A stretch of 64,000 nucleotides of DNA. Origin: Minwuia sp048007105 (GTDB lineage: Bacteria > Pseudomonadota > Alphaproteobacteria > Minwuiales > Minwuiaceae). The notes below the pieces were generated by a model, which did no database searches, was not told the DNA's origin, and saw only the letters and a list, made by a program, of their open reading frames with translations. The DNA is taken from positions 4,092,001-4,156,000 of the forward strand of contig NZ_CP180352.1 of assembly GCF_048007105.1 (NCBI RefSeq), given 5' to 3'. The translations under genes and the position numbers were made by a program. Positions 43,710 through 52,590 of this stretch are shown here, one piece after another; positions within the stretch are counted from its first letter, which is position 1, and each line of letters starts with the position of its first letter.

Positions 43710-45353
43710 ATGCTGGAGAAGACACGCTCACTCTATTTCGATTACCGGCCCTACCCTTTCGTTCCGCCGCCTGAACTGGCCGGGACGACGGTGTCGCATG
43801 CCGTCGCGATTGTCGGCGCTGGACCGGTCGGGCTTGCCGTTGCGCTGGGTCTGGCCCGGCAGGGCATCAGGAGCGTCGTCATCGAGGCCGGCGACACCGA
43901 GAGCGCCGGAAGCCGGGCGCTGTGCATCTCACGCCGCTCGATGGAGATCCTGCAGAACCTGGGCGTCGGCGAGGCCTTCGAGGCGATGGCCCTGCCCTGG
44001 ACATCGGGGCAGAGCTTCTACCGCGGCGAGGTCATCTATCAACTCGAGATGCCGCATTCCGCCCATGAGCGCTATCACCCGATGAACAACCTGCAGCAGA
44101 ACTTCATCGAGCGCCTGATGCTGGAAAAGGCCGCCGAAACCGGCCTGGTGGAAATCCGCTGGCGTTCGGAACTGAAGGGGCTGCGTGCCGGCGATGACGG
44201 GGTCGAACTCGATATCGCGACGCCGGAGGGCGACTATTGCCTCGACGCCGGCTGGCTCGTCGCGGCAGACGGCGCACGGTCCACGGTGCGCAGCCTGATG
44301 GGCCTGAAGCTGGCCGGCATGTCCTATTCCTCGGCCTATCTGATCGCCGACATCCGGATGCGGACGAACTCGCCGACCGAGCGCCGGGCCTGGTTCGACA
44401 GCCCGGTGAACCGCGGCTCGACCATACTGATGCACAAACAGCCGAAGAACATGTGGCGCGTGGACTATCAACTGCGCGACGAGGATGACGAGGAGGCGGA
44501 ACTGCAGCCCGACCGTATCCGCCAGCGCATCAGCGACGTGCTGGAGATGGCGGGCGAGACCGCGCCGTGGGAACTGGACTGGTATTCCCTCTACAAGGCG
44601 CACTGCCTCTGTCTGGACAGCTACGATCACGGACGCGTCGCCTTCGTGGGCGACGCGGCGCATCTGGTGCCGATCTTCGGAGTGCGCGGACTGAATTCGG
44701 GGCTGGCTGACGCCGACAATCTCGCCTGGAAACTGGGCGCCCTTGTCCGCGGCGCCGCCGGCCCGGCGATCCTGGAGAGCTACACGCCCGAACGCCGCGC
44801 GGCCACGCTGGAGATCTTCCGCGAGGCGCGAAAGTCGACCAACTACATGACACCGCCAAGCCGGGGCTACCGGCTGATGCGGGACGCCAGCCTGTCGCTC
44901 TCGCTCAGCCAGGCCTGGGCCGGCGATCTCGCCAATCCGCGCCAGAGCGCGCCGCATGACTATGCCGGCAGCCCGCACAATTCATGGCCGGACGAGGATG
45001 CCGCCTTCGCGGCCGGACCGCGCGCCGGGGCGGTGGCGGCATCGGTCCGGCTATCCGGCGGCGCCTACCTGACCGACAGGCTGGCCGGCGAGGCCACGGC
45101 CCTCTATTTCACCGGTCAGGCCGGGGACACGAGGGTGCTGGCGGCGCTGGACGGCGCGGCGACATCCGCGCGTCCGCTCCGCGTGATCGCACTGGACCCG
45201 GGTCGCGAACCGGATGCCGCCGCCCGATACGGCGCGGTGCCCGGCACGCTCTACCTGTTGCGGCCGGACTGGCACGTCGCCGCGCGGGCGCGGACCGCGC
45301 CGGATGCCGAAGAGATCGCCCGCGCCGCCGGCCGCATCTGGGGAGATGCGTGA
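43710..45353 (+). CDS. FAD-dependent aromatic monooxygenase (PheA/TfdB family)
   Basis: A 547-residue flavoprotein hydroxylase. The FAD Rossmann motif VAIVGAGPVGLAVALGLARQ starts near residue 32, the DG motif is LVAADGARSTVRSLMG, and the second FAD motif is VAFVGDAAHLVPIFGVRGLN. The C-terminal thioredoxin-like domain is present in outline (about 410-547). The family hydroxylates phenols and related ring compounds using NAD(P)H and O2. Its stop overlaps the ATG of the following small gene. Confidence 0.92.
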   Translation: MLEKTRSLYFDYRPYPFVPPPELAGTTVSHAVAIVGAGPVGLAVALGLARQGIRSVVIEAGDTESAGSRALCISRRSMEILQNLGVGEAFEAMALPWTSGQSFYRGEVIYQLEMPHSAHERYHPMNNLQQNFIERLMLEKAAETGLVEIRWRSELKGLRAGDDGVELDIATPEGDYCLDAGWLVAADGARSTVRSLMGLKLAGMSYSSAYLIADIRMRTNSPTERRAWFDSPVNRGSTILMHKQPKNMWRVDYQLRDEDDEEAELQPDRIRQRISDVLEMAGETAPWELDWYSLYKAHCLCLDSYDHGRVAFVGDAAHLVPIFGVRGLNSGLADADNLAWKLGALVRGAAGPAILESYTPERRAATLEIFREARKSTNYMTPPSRGYRLMRDASLSLSLSQAWAGDLANPRQSAPHDYAGSPHNSWPDEDAAFAAGPRAGAVAASVRLSGGAYLTDRLAGEATALYFTGQAGDTRVLAALDGAATSARPLRVIALDPGREPDAAARYGAVPGTLYLLRPDWHVAARARTAPDAEEIARAAGRIWGDA

Positions 45354-45562
45354 TGGCGCTGGATCATGCCGGAACCGAGGCGCTCTACGACCGGCTGGCC
45401 GACGCCATCGACCGCGCCCGGACCCTCGGCGAGCCGGCGGAAATGGAAGCGATGCTCCTCGCCAAGCTGGCCTTCGTGGCGCTCAGGGAACTGGACGATC
45501 CGGAACGCGCGGCCGAACTCGTCGACCTCGCGCTGAAGGATCTGGACCGCCGGGACCCCTGA
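45353..45562 (+). CDS. Small protein next to the flavin monooxygenase, DUF2783-like
   Basis: A 69-residue helical, acidic protein that starts with ATGA overlap on the monooxygenase gene. Features are EALYDRLADAIDRARTLGEP and MLLAKLAFVALRELDDPERA. Short proteins of the DUF2783 group are found beside such flavin hydroxylases, and the length and helix pattern fit, though I cannot confirm membership. A strong terminator hairpin follows 9 bases after the stop. Confidence 0.75.
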   Translation: MALDHAGTEALYDRLADAIDRARTLGEPAEMEAMLLAKLAFVALRELDDPERAAELVDLALKDLDRRDP

Positions 45563-45571
45563 AACGAGAAA

Positions 45572-45595
45572 GGGCGCGGTCCGGAAACCGCGCCC
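45572..45595. terminator. Bidirectional terminator hairpin
   Basis: A 9-bp stem GGGCGCGGT / ACCGCGCCC with a 6-base loop between convergent genes. On the minus strand it is followed by TTTCTCGTTT, a typical Rho-independent end for the thiolase gene; on the plus strand it is followed by a C/T-rich run. Confidence 0.85.
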
Positions 45596-45622
45596 CCTTC
45601 CCCTCCGCCGATGTGGCGGCAG

Positions 45623-46795
45623 TCAGTTCAGACGCTCGACGATGGTGACGTTCGCCAGTCCGCCGCCCTCGCACATGGTCTGCAGGCCGTAGCGGCCGTT
45701 GTTGTTCTTCAGCACGTTCAGCAGGGTCGCCATCAGCTTGGTGCCCGAGGCGCCCAGCGGGTGGCCCAGCGCGATCGCGCCGCCATTGACGTTCAGGCGG
45801 GCGTGGTCCGCACCGGTGACCTTCATCCATGCCATCGGCACGGGGGCGAAGGCCTCGTTGACCTCGTAGAAGTCGATGTCGTCGATCTTCATGCCGGTCT
45901 TCTTCAGCGCCCGCTCGGTCGCGCCGATCGGCTCTTCCAGCATGATGACCGGATCGCCACCGGTGATGGTCAGGTTGTGGATGCGGGCCAGCGGCGTCAG
46001 GTTGTAGCGCTTCAGGGCCTCTTCCGAGACGATGAGCGCGCCCGAGGCGCCGTCGCAGATCTGGCTGGCGTTCGCGGCAGTGATCCGGCCGCCTTCCTTC
46101 AGCAGCTTGACCGAGCCGATGCTTTCCATCGTCGCGTCATAGCGGATGCCCTCGTCGGAAGTGTGCATCTCGCGGCCGTTCTCACCCTCGATCTCGAGCG
46201 GGACGATCTCGTTGCTGAAGACGCCGGCCTGCGTCGCCTTTGCGGCGCGCTTGTGGCTTTCCAGCGCGAACTCGTCCAGCTGATCGCGGGTGAACTGATA
46301 CTTCTCCGCCATCATCTCCGCGCCCATGAACTGGCTGAAGTTGATGCCCGGATAGCGCTCTTCCATCTTCGGCGACTTCGGCGAACCGAGGCCGGCTTCG
46401 GCGGCCAGACGGGTCGGCGAGCCCATCGGCACGCGGGTCATGCTCTCGACGCCGGCGGCGATGACCACATCCATGGTGCCGGACATGACGGCCTGGGCCG
46501 CGAAGTGCAGCGACTGCTGCGACGAACCGCACTGGCGGTCGATGGAGACGGCCGGCACGCTCTCGGGCAGCTTCGAGGCCAGCACGCAGTTGCGGCCGAT
46601 GTGAAAGCTCTGCTCGCCGGCCATGCCGACGCAGCCCATGATCACGTCCTCGATGGCTTCCGGATCGATGCCGGAACGGTCCACCAGCGCGTCCAGAACG
46701 GCGCCGCCCATGTCGGCGGGGTGCCATCCGGCCAGCTTGCCGCCGCGGCGGCCGCCGGCGGTACGTACGGCGTCAACGATATAGGCTTCGGCCAT
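45623..46795 (-). CDS. Acetyl-CoA C-acyltransferase (thiolase)
   Basis: A 390-residue cytoplasmic thiolase that condenses or cleaves acyl-CoAs. The acyl-accepting Cys89 is in SIDRQCGSSQQSLHFAAQA, the His in GGAIALGHPLGASGTKLMAT, and the second Cys in MCEGGGLANVTIVE. Length and motifs fit the degradative type rather than a specific PHB gene. ATG 46795 follows GGGAGAGAAGAC; an ATG 21 bases upstream overlaps that site and is less likely. It is transcribed alone. Confidence 0.95.
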   Translation of the reverse strand: MAEAYIVDAVRTAGGRRGGKLAGWHPADMGGAVLDALVDRSGIDPEAIEDVIMGCVGMAGEQSFHIGRNCVLASKLPESVPAVSIDRQCGSSQQSLHFAAQAVMSGTMDVVIAAGVESMTRVPMGSPTRLAAEAGLGSPKSPKMEERYPGINFSQFMGAEMMAEKYQFTRDQLDEFALESHKRAAKATQAGVFSNEIVPLEIEGENGREMHTSDEGIRYDATMESIGSVKLLKEGGRITAANASQICDGASGALIVSEEALKRYNLTPLARIHNLTITGGDPVIMLEEPIGATERALKKTGMKIDDIDFYEVNEAFAPVPMAWMKVTGADHARLNVNGGAIALGHPLGASGTKLMATLLNVLKNNNGRYGLQTMCEGGGLANVTIVERLN

Positions 46796-46912
46796 GTCTT
46801 CTCTCCCATGTCGCAAGAAGGTCTGTCTCTGGGACCGTCTTAAACCCGAACGGAGATGAAATCACCAGTCCGGTTGACGCATGGGTTACCCGACGAAAGG
46901 CGCATTCGTGAT

Positions 46913-46940
46913 TTGACAAAGTGACTAATTTTGTACATTT
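46913..46940 (+). promoter_or_regulatory. Promoter of the molybdenum hydroxylase operon
   Basis: A consensus -35 TTGACA (46913-46918) is followed after 15-16 bases by TACATT/ACATTT. The repeat ATTTGAC occurs at 46911-46917 and again at 46937-46943, flanking an A/T-rich core, so a regulator may bind here. It is 31 bases upstream of the gene start and is the only A/T-rich stretch of the 46796-46970 spacer. Confidence 0.55.
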
Positions 46941-46970
46941 GACGCATCACCACCACGCAGGAGCCCGACC

Positions 46971-49172
46971 ATGTCCAGCGCCGCCGTGTCAGCCGCACCG
47001 GCCAGAGCCGCCCTCAGCCGCCGCCACTTCCTGAAACTGAGCGCCGCCGCCTCGGCCGGTCTGCTCATCGGCTGCAGCGCCGAACTGGATACGATCGCCA
47101 CACTGCCCGCGGAAGCCGGCGACGACGTCTTCCGCAACGCCTGGCTGCATGTCGATCCCGATGGCGGGGTCCTGTTCTTCGTCCCGGCATCGGAAATGGG
47201 CCAGGGCGTCCAGACCGCGCTGACCATGATCATCGCCGAGGAAATGGACGCCGACTGGTCGTCGATTCGGACGGTCTTCGCGCCCCGCCATTCGGCCTTC
47301 GAGAATCCGGCCTATTTCGTCCAGGTCACGGGCGGCAGCGCCTCGGTCGCGACCTACTGGGAGAAGCTTCGGAAGCTCGGCGCGACCGCGCGGGCCATGC
47401 TGGTGCAGGCCGCAGCAAACGAATGGCAGGTGCCGGCGGACGAGATCAGGGTCGAGAACTCCCGGCTCACCCACAGCGGCGGCAAGAGCGCCTCCTTCGG
47501 CGACATGGCCGCCGCGGCAGCCCGCCTCGATCCACCGTCCGATCCGCCGCTGAAGGCCGCTTCGGACTTCCGCCTGATCGGACAGCCCGTCAAACGGCTG
47601 GACACCGAGGCCAAGATCACGGGCCAGCCCGTCTACGGCATCGATACCGTCCTGCCTGACATGCTCTACGCCACCATCGCCCAGTCGCCGGTCTTCGGCG
47701 GAGATGTGGCCGGCATGGACGAGAAGGCGGCGCTGGCGTCGCGGGGCGTGAAGCAGGTGGTGAAGATTCCGGGCGGTGTCGCCGTCGTGGCCGACAGCTT
47801 CTGGCGGGCGAAGACCGGGCTCGAGGCGCTGGACGTCCGCTGGAACGATGGACCCAACGCGAACCAGAGCAGCGAAGGCTACACGGCCGCCATGAAGGCA
47901 TCGCTTGCGGAGATGGACCAGGCGCGTTTCGACGGCGCCGTCGAAACGCTGGATGTGGAATACCAGACCGCCCTGCTGGCGCATCAGCCGCTGGAGCCGA
48001 TGAACTGCACCGCGCATGTCACCGCCGATTTCTGCAGGGTCTGGGTGCCGACCCAGAACCAGCACGCCGCCGCCGTCGCCGCCCGCGAGGTCACCGGCCT
48101 CGACGACGATCAGATCGAGATCCACACCACCCATCTGGGCGGCGGCTTCGGGCGACGTCTGGAGAACGACTATGTCTATCAGGCGGTGATCATCGCCCAG
48201 GCCGCCGGCAAGCCGGTGAAGATGCTGTGGACCCGCGAAGAGGACATGCAGCATGACTTCTACCGGCCCATGTCGAGGGTGCGCTTCAGGGTCGGTCTCG
48301 GCCCCGACGGCCTCCCGGTCGGCTGGCACGTGAAGCTGGCCGAGCCATCGCATTTCGAACGAACGATCGACAGCAATGCGCCGTACCTGAAATGGATCCC
48401 GGTCGAGAGCATCGTCGGCGACGTCAACATGGGCGCGGGCCTCAGCCGGTCCATGGTCGAGAGCAACCCGTTTCCCTACGCCGTCGACGATCTGGACGTG
48501 GACACCGAGATCATGCCGTTCGGCGTACCGAACGGCTCCCACCGCTCGGTGCAGCATTCGCTTTCCGGCTATTGCAAGGAAGCGATGATGGACGAATGCG
48601 CCAACGCGGCCGGCCAGGACCCGATGGCCTACCGGCGCAAGCTGCTGACAGAGGAACCACGGTATCTGGGCGTGATGGATCTGGTCGCGGAGAAGGCGGG
48701 CTGGGGCAATCCGCCGCCCGGCCGCTTCCAGGGGCTGGCCGTGCACAAGTCCTTCGGCACCTGGGTCGCCGAGGTCGCCGAGATATCTGTCGAGAACGGC
48801 AGCGCGATCCGCATCCACCGTATCGTCTGCGCCGTCGACTGCGGCATGGTCATCAATCCGGCCATCGCCGAATCCCAGGTGACTGGCGCCGTCCTGTGGG
48901 GTCTGGAGGGCGCCATGTTCGGCGAGATCACCATCGCCGGCGGCCGGACCGAACAGAGCAACTTCCACGACTACCGCGTGCTGCACATGTCCGAAGCGCC
49001 GCCGGTGGAAGTGCATTTCGTGCCGAGTGGCGAAGCACCTTCCGGACTGGGCGAACCGGGCACGCCGCCGCTCGCCGCGGCGCTCACCAACGCCATCTTC
49101 GCCGCGACGGGCAAGCGGATCCGCGAACTGCCGATCGTCAATCAGGGCTTCAGCCTGGCCACGAACGCCTGA
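46971..49172 (+). CDS. Molybdopterin-binding aldehyde/isoquinoline oxidoreductase large subunit
   Basis: A 733-residue xanthine-oxidase-family subunit of the isoquinoline 1-oxidoreductase type. A Tat signal with twin arginine (SRRHFLKLSAAASAGLLIGC) ends in a possible lipobox, so it is likely exported and perhaps lipid-anchored. Motifs are ASEMGQGVQTALTMIIAEEM, TTHLGGGFGRRLENDYVYQA and near the end GLGEPGTPPLAAALTNAI, which holds the catalytic Glu. It hydroxylates N-heterocycles or oxidises aldehydes. It sits 12 bases before the Fe-S subunit gene. Confidence 0.94.
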   Translation: MSSAAVSAAPARAALSRRHFLKLSAAASAGLLIGCSAELDTIATLPAEAGDDVFRNAWLHVDPDGGVLFFVPASEMGQGVQTALTMIIAEEMDADWSSIRTVFAPRHSAFENPAYFVQVTGGSASVATYWEKLRKLGATARAMLVQAAANEWQVPADEIRVENSRLTHSGGKSASFGDMAAAAARLDPPSDPPLKAASDFRLIGQPVKRLDTEAKITGQPVYGIDTVLPDMLYATIAQSPVFGGDVAGMDEKAALASRGVKQVVKIPGGVAVVADSFWRAKTGLEALDVRWNDGPNANQSSEGYTAAMKASLAEMDQARFDGAVETLDVEYQTALLAHQPLEPMNCTAHVTADFCRVWVPTQNQHAAAVAAREVTGLDDDQIEIHTTHLGGGFGRRLENDYVYQAVIIAQAAGKPVKMLWTREEDMQHDFYRPMSRVRFRVGLGPDGLPVGWHVKLAEPSHFERTIDSNAPYLKWIPVESIVGDVNMGAGLSRSMVESNPFPYAVDDLDVDTEIMPFGVPNGSHRSVQHSLSGYCKEAMMDECANAAGQDPMAYRRKLLTEEPRYLGVMDLVAEKAGWGNPPPGRFQGLAVHKSFGTWVAEVAEISVENGSAIRIHRIVCAVDCGMVINPAIAESQVTGAVLWGLEGAMFGEITIAGGRTEQSNFHDYRVLHMSEAPPVEVHFVPSGEAPSGLGEPGTPPLAAALTNAIFAATGKRIRELPIVNQGFSLATNA

Positions 49173-49184
49173 GGAGCGACGACC

Positions 49185-49646
49185 ATGATTTCACTCAAGA
49201 TCAACGGCCGCACCCACGACCTCGACATCGAACCCGAGACCCCGTTGCTGTGGGCGCTGCGCGACACTGTCGGTCTGCGCGGCACCCGTTTCGGCTGCGG
49301 CCAGGGCCTCTGCGGCGCCTGCACGGTTCATCTGGACGGCGTGGCCACCCGAACCTGCATCCTGCCGGTGGAGGCCGTCGGCGATGCGGAGATCACCACG
49401 ATCGAGGGGCTGTCCGAGGACGCATCGCATCCCGTCCAACAGGCATGGCGGGAAATCGACGTGCCGCAATGCGGCTACTGCCAGTCCGGCCAGATCATGG
49501 CCGCCGCCTCGCTGCTCGCGGAGACACCGGATCCGACCGACAGCGACATCGACGCGGCGATGACCAACATCTGCCGCTGCGGCACCTATGACCGCGTGCG
49601 CAAGGGCATCCACCGCGCCGCCGAGATCGGCGCCGGGAAAGCGTGA
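49185..49646 (+). CDS. (2Fe-2S) subunit of the molybdenum hydroxylase
   Basis: A 153-residue electron-transfer subunit. The plant-type cluster uses C38, C43, C46 and C58 (RFGCGQGLCGACTVHLDG, TRTCIL), and the second cluster uses CGYCQSGQ and ICRCGTY. It has no signal peptide and would be exported with the large subunit by the Tat route. No FAD subunit or cytochrome subunit follows, which fits the two-subunit isoquinoline oxidoreductase type. Confidence 0.95.
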   Translation: MISLKINGRTHDLDIEPETPLLWALRDTVGLRGTRFGCGQGLCGACTVHLDGVATRTCILPVEAVGDAEITTIEGLSEDASHPVQQAWREIDVPQCGYCQSGQIMAAASLLAETPDPTDSDIDAAMTNICRCGTYDRVRKGIHRAAEIGAGKA

Positions 49647-49720
49647 TCGCAGGCCTGTTTACCCGCCGAGGCGGCCACCGCTAACCTCTTCGCGCAATCG
49701 CGCGCAGCAAGAGGTTCTCC

Positions 49721-50225
49721 ATGAAGCTGGCAACGGCTCTCCCTGCAAGGCCACTCAGGTTCATCCTGTTGTCCCTCGCCCTCGTCTGTCTGGCGATAGC
49801 GGCGTCGACAGGCACCGCCCGCGCCGGCGCCGGCGTCTTCGCCTGCGTCGTGGGCTTCAGCCCCTCCCAGTTGAAATCGGCGATCGAGTTCCGCGAGAGG
49901 CTCTGCCAGCAACGGCCGAGCGGCACATCCTGCGGCGACTGGGTCAACCGGCAGATCGGGGCCCCGACCGATGACGGCTTCCGCTTCATCTCGCTGGGAT
50001 TCGCATGGAACGACGCCTATCTCGCCGACAATCCGAAACTGCCTGAGACGACGTTCTGGTACGAGCTTGAGTTCGACGGCTCGCTCGAGTCCGGTTTCCA
50101 GACCGAACGGCGCCGCGCCGACGCCGTGTTCCGCCGGTTTCCGGCCGAACAGCCACCGCGCGAATGCGCCATGCCGTCCGGCCAGCAACATCTTCCATTT
50201 CCAGATCGAGGGCGAACGGGTCTAG
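49721..50225 (+). CDS. Small secreted protein of unknown function, frameshifted near the C-terminus
   Basis: About 167 residues if the frame is repaired. A signal peptide (FILLSLALVCLAIAASTGTA) precedes a mature domain with VVGFSPSQLKSAIEFRERLC, CGDWVNRQIGAPTDDGF and FWYELEFDGSLESGFQTERR. After ECAMPSG the sensible ending SNIFHFQIEGERV and a stop lie in the next frame; a doubled C at 50182-50183 separates the two. In the unshifted frame the protein would run on to 50404 over low-similarity sequence and into the MFS gene. I do not recognise the family. Confidence 0.68.
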
Positions 50226-50370
50226 CTTTTTCAGGGCTGTCCGCCCGGCGTTTCCCGCTGCTGAACGGAACATGTGCGGGGAACGGCTGCGCAAATAGCG
50301 CTATCGCCTTCCGCCGTTTCCGCGCTATCTGCGCCGCGTTGCGCTTCGCGCAGGGGGAGGCTGACGGCCC

Positions 50371-51606
50371 ATGGCCAGCTACGGGGAACATACCGAAGAC
50401 CTGACGGACAGCTCCTACGCCTGGGGCCGGCTGGCGATCTCGCTGCTGCTCGCGACAATCGGCGGCATCGGCCTCTGGTCTGTCATCATCGCCCTGCCGG
50501 TCGTCGAGACCGCGTTCGGCGTGGACCGCGGCGGCGCCTCCCTGCCCTACACAGCAACGATGGTCGGGTTCGCGGTCGGCGGCATCGCGATGGGCCGCCT
50601 TTCAGACCGCTTCGGCATCCGCGTGCCGCTGATGCTGGCCGGCGTCTTCCTCTGCGCCGGCTACGTGCTGGCGTCGCAGGCGCAGTCGCTCTGGCAGTTC
50701 ATCGCCGCGCAGGCGCTGCTGATCGGAATGCTCGGCTCATCGGCCACGTTCGGACCGCTGGTCGCGGACGTGACGCACTGGTTCCGCCGCCGCCGCGGCA
50801 TCGCCGTGGCCATCGTCGCAAGCGGCAACTACCTGGCCGGGACGGTCTGGCCGCCCGTGCTGACCTGGCTGATCGAGACCTATGGCTGGCGCGATGCTCA
50901 CATGACCGTCGGCATCTTCTGCGTCGTCACCATGCTGCCCCTGGCAATGCTGCTGAAGCGCCGCGCGACACTGGAAGACCCGCTTGCCGCAACCGGGACC
51001 GCCACATTCGGATCCATGACCGCCGGCCTTTCGCCCCGGACCCTGCAGATCCTGCTGGTGCTGGCCGGGCTGAGTTGCTGCATCGCCATGTCGATGCCGC
51101 AGGTCCACATCGTCGCCTATTGCGCCGATCTTGGCTTCGCTTCGGAAGCGGGCGCCACCATGCTCTCTCTGATGCTCGGTTTCGGCGTCATCAGCCGGCT
51201 GATCTCGGGCATCATCGCCGACAGGATCGGCGGCGTCGGAACGCTGCTGCTCGGCTCGACGCTGCAATGCATCGCGCTGCTGTTCTACCTGCCGTTCGAC
51301 GGGCTGACGTCGCTCTACGTCGTCTCGGCCATGTTCGGGCTGAGCCAGGGCGGCATCGTGCCGTCCTATGCGCTGATCGTGCGCGACTACTTCAAGGCGT
51401 CGGAAGCCGGATGGCGGGTGAGCCTGGTTCTGATGGCAACGATCGTCGGGATGGCGATCGGCGGCTGGGTGTCGGGCGAGATCTACGACATCACCGGGTC
51501 CTACGCCGCCGCCTTCATGAACGGCGTCATCTTCAACCTGCTGAACATGTCTCTTGCGCTCTGGCTGCTGCTCAGCCGGCGTCCCCGAAAACCGCAGACC
51601 GCCTAG
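50371..51606 (+). CDS. MFS transporter (monocarboxylate/oxalate-type)
   Basis: A 411-residue inner-membrane transporter with 12 helices. The motif between helices 2 and 3 is GRLSDRFGIRVPLMLAG. The second half has GFGVISRLISGIIADRIGGV and FGLSQGGIVPSYALIVRDYF, as in the oxalate/monocarboxylate-type subgroup. The substrate is not decidable. Its stop overlaps the convergent SprA-type gene by 4 bases. The 145-base spacer before it shows no clear signal. Confidence 0.9.
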   Translation: MASYGEHTEDLTDSSYAWGRLAISLLLATIGGIGLWSVIIALPVVETAFGVDRGGASLPYTATMVGFAVGGIAMGRLSDRFGIRVPLMLAGVFLCAGYVLASQAQSLWQFIAAQALLIGMLGSSATFGPLVADVTHWFRRRRGIAVAIVASGNYLAGTVWPPVLTWLIETYGWRDAHMTVGIFCVVTMLPLAMLLKRRATLEDPLAATGTATFGSMTAGLSPRTLQILLVLAGLSCCIAMSMPQVHIVAYCADLGFASEAGATMLSLMLGFGVISRLISGIIADRIGGVGTLLLGSTLQCIALLFYLPFDGLTSLYVVSAMFGLSQGGIVPSYALIVRDYFKASEAGWRVSLVLMATIVGMAIGGWVSGEIYDITGSYAAAFMNGVIFNLLNMSLALWLLLSRRPRKPQTA

Positions 51607-52514
51607 ACGCGGATATCGACACCGGTGCGGCGGGTGGGCAGAACAGCATCCGCGGCCTGACCCGGCTGCATCTCCAGACGGCCGATGCCGCCGGCCACGA
51701 CGGTCGAGACCGCCGAAACCGCACGGTCGAGCATGTCGGCAAAGCGCGCAGGCTGTCCGGGCTCGACGGCACCGAATGCGTTGCCGCTCTCATCCTGTCC
51801 GTTGCCGAACTCGTCCGCGCCTGATTTCGACGTCGTCTCGCCCGGACCGGCAGTAGCCCGGTCACTTTCGCTCGGGGCATCGACACGGCCATCCTCGCCG
51901 GTCTCGCCGAAGCGCGCTTCCTGTTCCTCGCGTTTCTGCGCGTTCAGTTCAGCCTGCGCGTCCGCCCGCTTCGCCTGCGCGTCGGCGGCGACACTGCGAT
52001 CCTGCGACGACGGTTCCGATGGCGCCAGTGCAGCGCGCTTGACCTGGTCCATCTTGTCGATGGTCGCCTGCGGATCGCCCGGTATGGGCGAGGTGCTGAT
52101 GGAGACATGGCCGCCAACGGCATAGCTGTTGCCGTCCGGGCCGCGCTCGAACTCGTAGGAAGGCGCGCTGGCATACCGGCCGCCGGCGCGCTGATGTGCC
52201 TGCTCGTGGGCGCGGACCTCCAGATCACGGGCGCGAAGCTCGCGCACCTGCTTCTTGTCTTCCTCGGATAGCTCCAGATCGGAGGCCGCAGGCTTCGCCG
52301 CCGCTTCCTCAGCCGGCTTGCGCGGCTTGCTGGCCTCTTCCTGGGCGGCAATGAGATTGTTGCCCGAGACCGAGGCGCCGCGTTGTCCCTGCACGGTAAC
52401 CGGAGCCGCACCGTTCCGGTCGGTCCGCTCGAAGGCAGCCGGTTCCGCGCTTGCGGGCCGGACCGGCGCCTTCACGGGCGACGGCGGGGCGATCGGTTGC
52501 AGCGGCGCGATCAC
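51603..52514 (-). CDS. Putative metalloprotease, SprA/CJM1_0395 family
   Basis: A 303-residue low-complexity protein with one conserved domain (about 90-175): LRARDLEVRAHEQAHQRAGG, which contains HEQAH matching the zinc-protease HExxH pattern, then GPDGNSYAVGGHVSISTSPI and TIDKMDQVKRAALAPSEPSS. The flanks are rich in Ala, Glu and Gln and probably disordered. No signal peptide is evident. Its role is unknown; the family is named for its motif only. Confidence 0.87.
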   Translation of the reverse strand: MIAPLQPIAPPSPVKAPVRPASAEPAAFERTDRNGAAPVTVQGQRGASVSGNNLIAAQEEASKPRKPAEEAAAKPAASDLELSEEDKKQVRELRARDLEVRAHEQAHQRAGGRYASAPSYEFERGPDGNSYAVGGHVSISTSPIPGDPQATIDKMDQVKRAALAPSEPSSQDRSVAADAQAKRADAQAELNAQKREEQEARFGETGEDGRVDAPSESDRATAGPGETTSKSGADEFGNGQDESGNAFGAVEPGQPARFADMLDRAVSAVSTVVAGGIGRLEMQPGQAADAVLPTRRTGVDIRV

Positions 52515-52590
52515 GGGCGCATCTCTGGCAGACTCCGGCTCATAGTGCCATTGAGCGCCGGAAAGATTAACGAACCGTCAGGAAATCCGG

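Noticed and set aside
49721..50404. Long version of the secreted protein up to 50404
   Set aside because: Past residue 153 the frame is low in similarity and runs into the MFS gene, while the shifted frame gives a sensible short ending.
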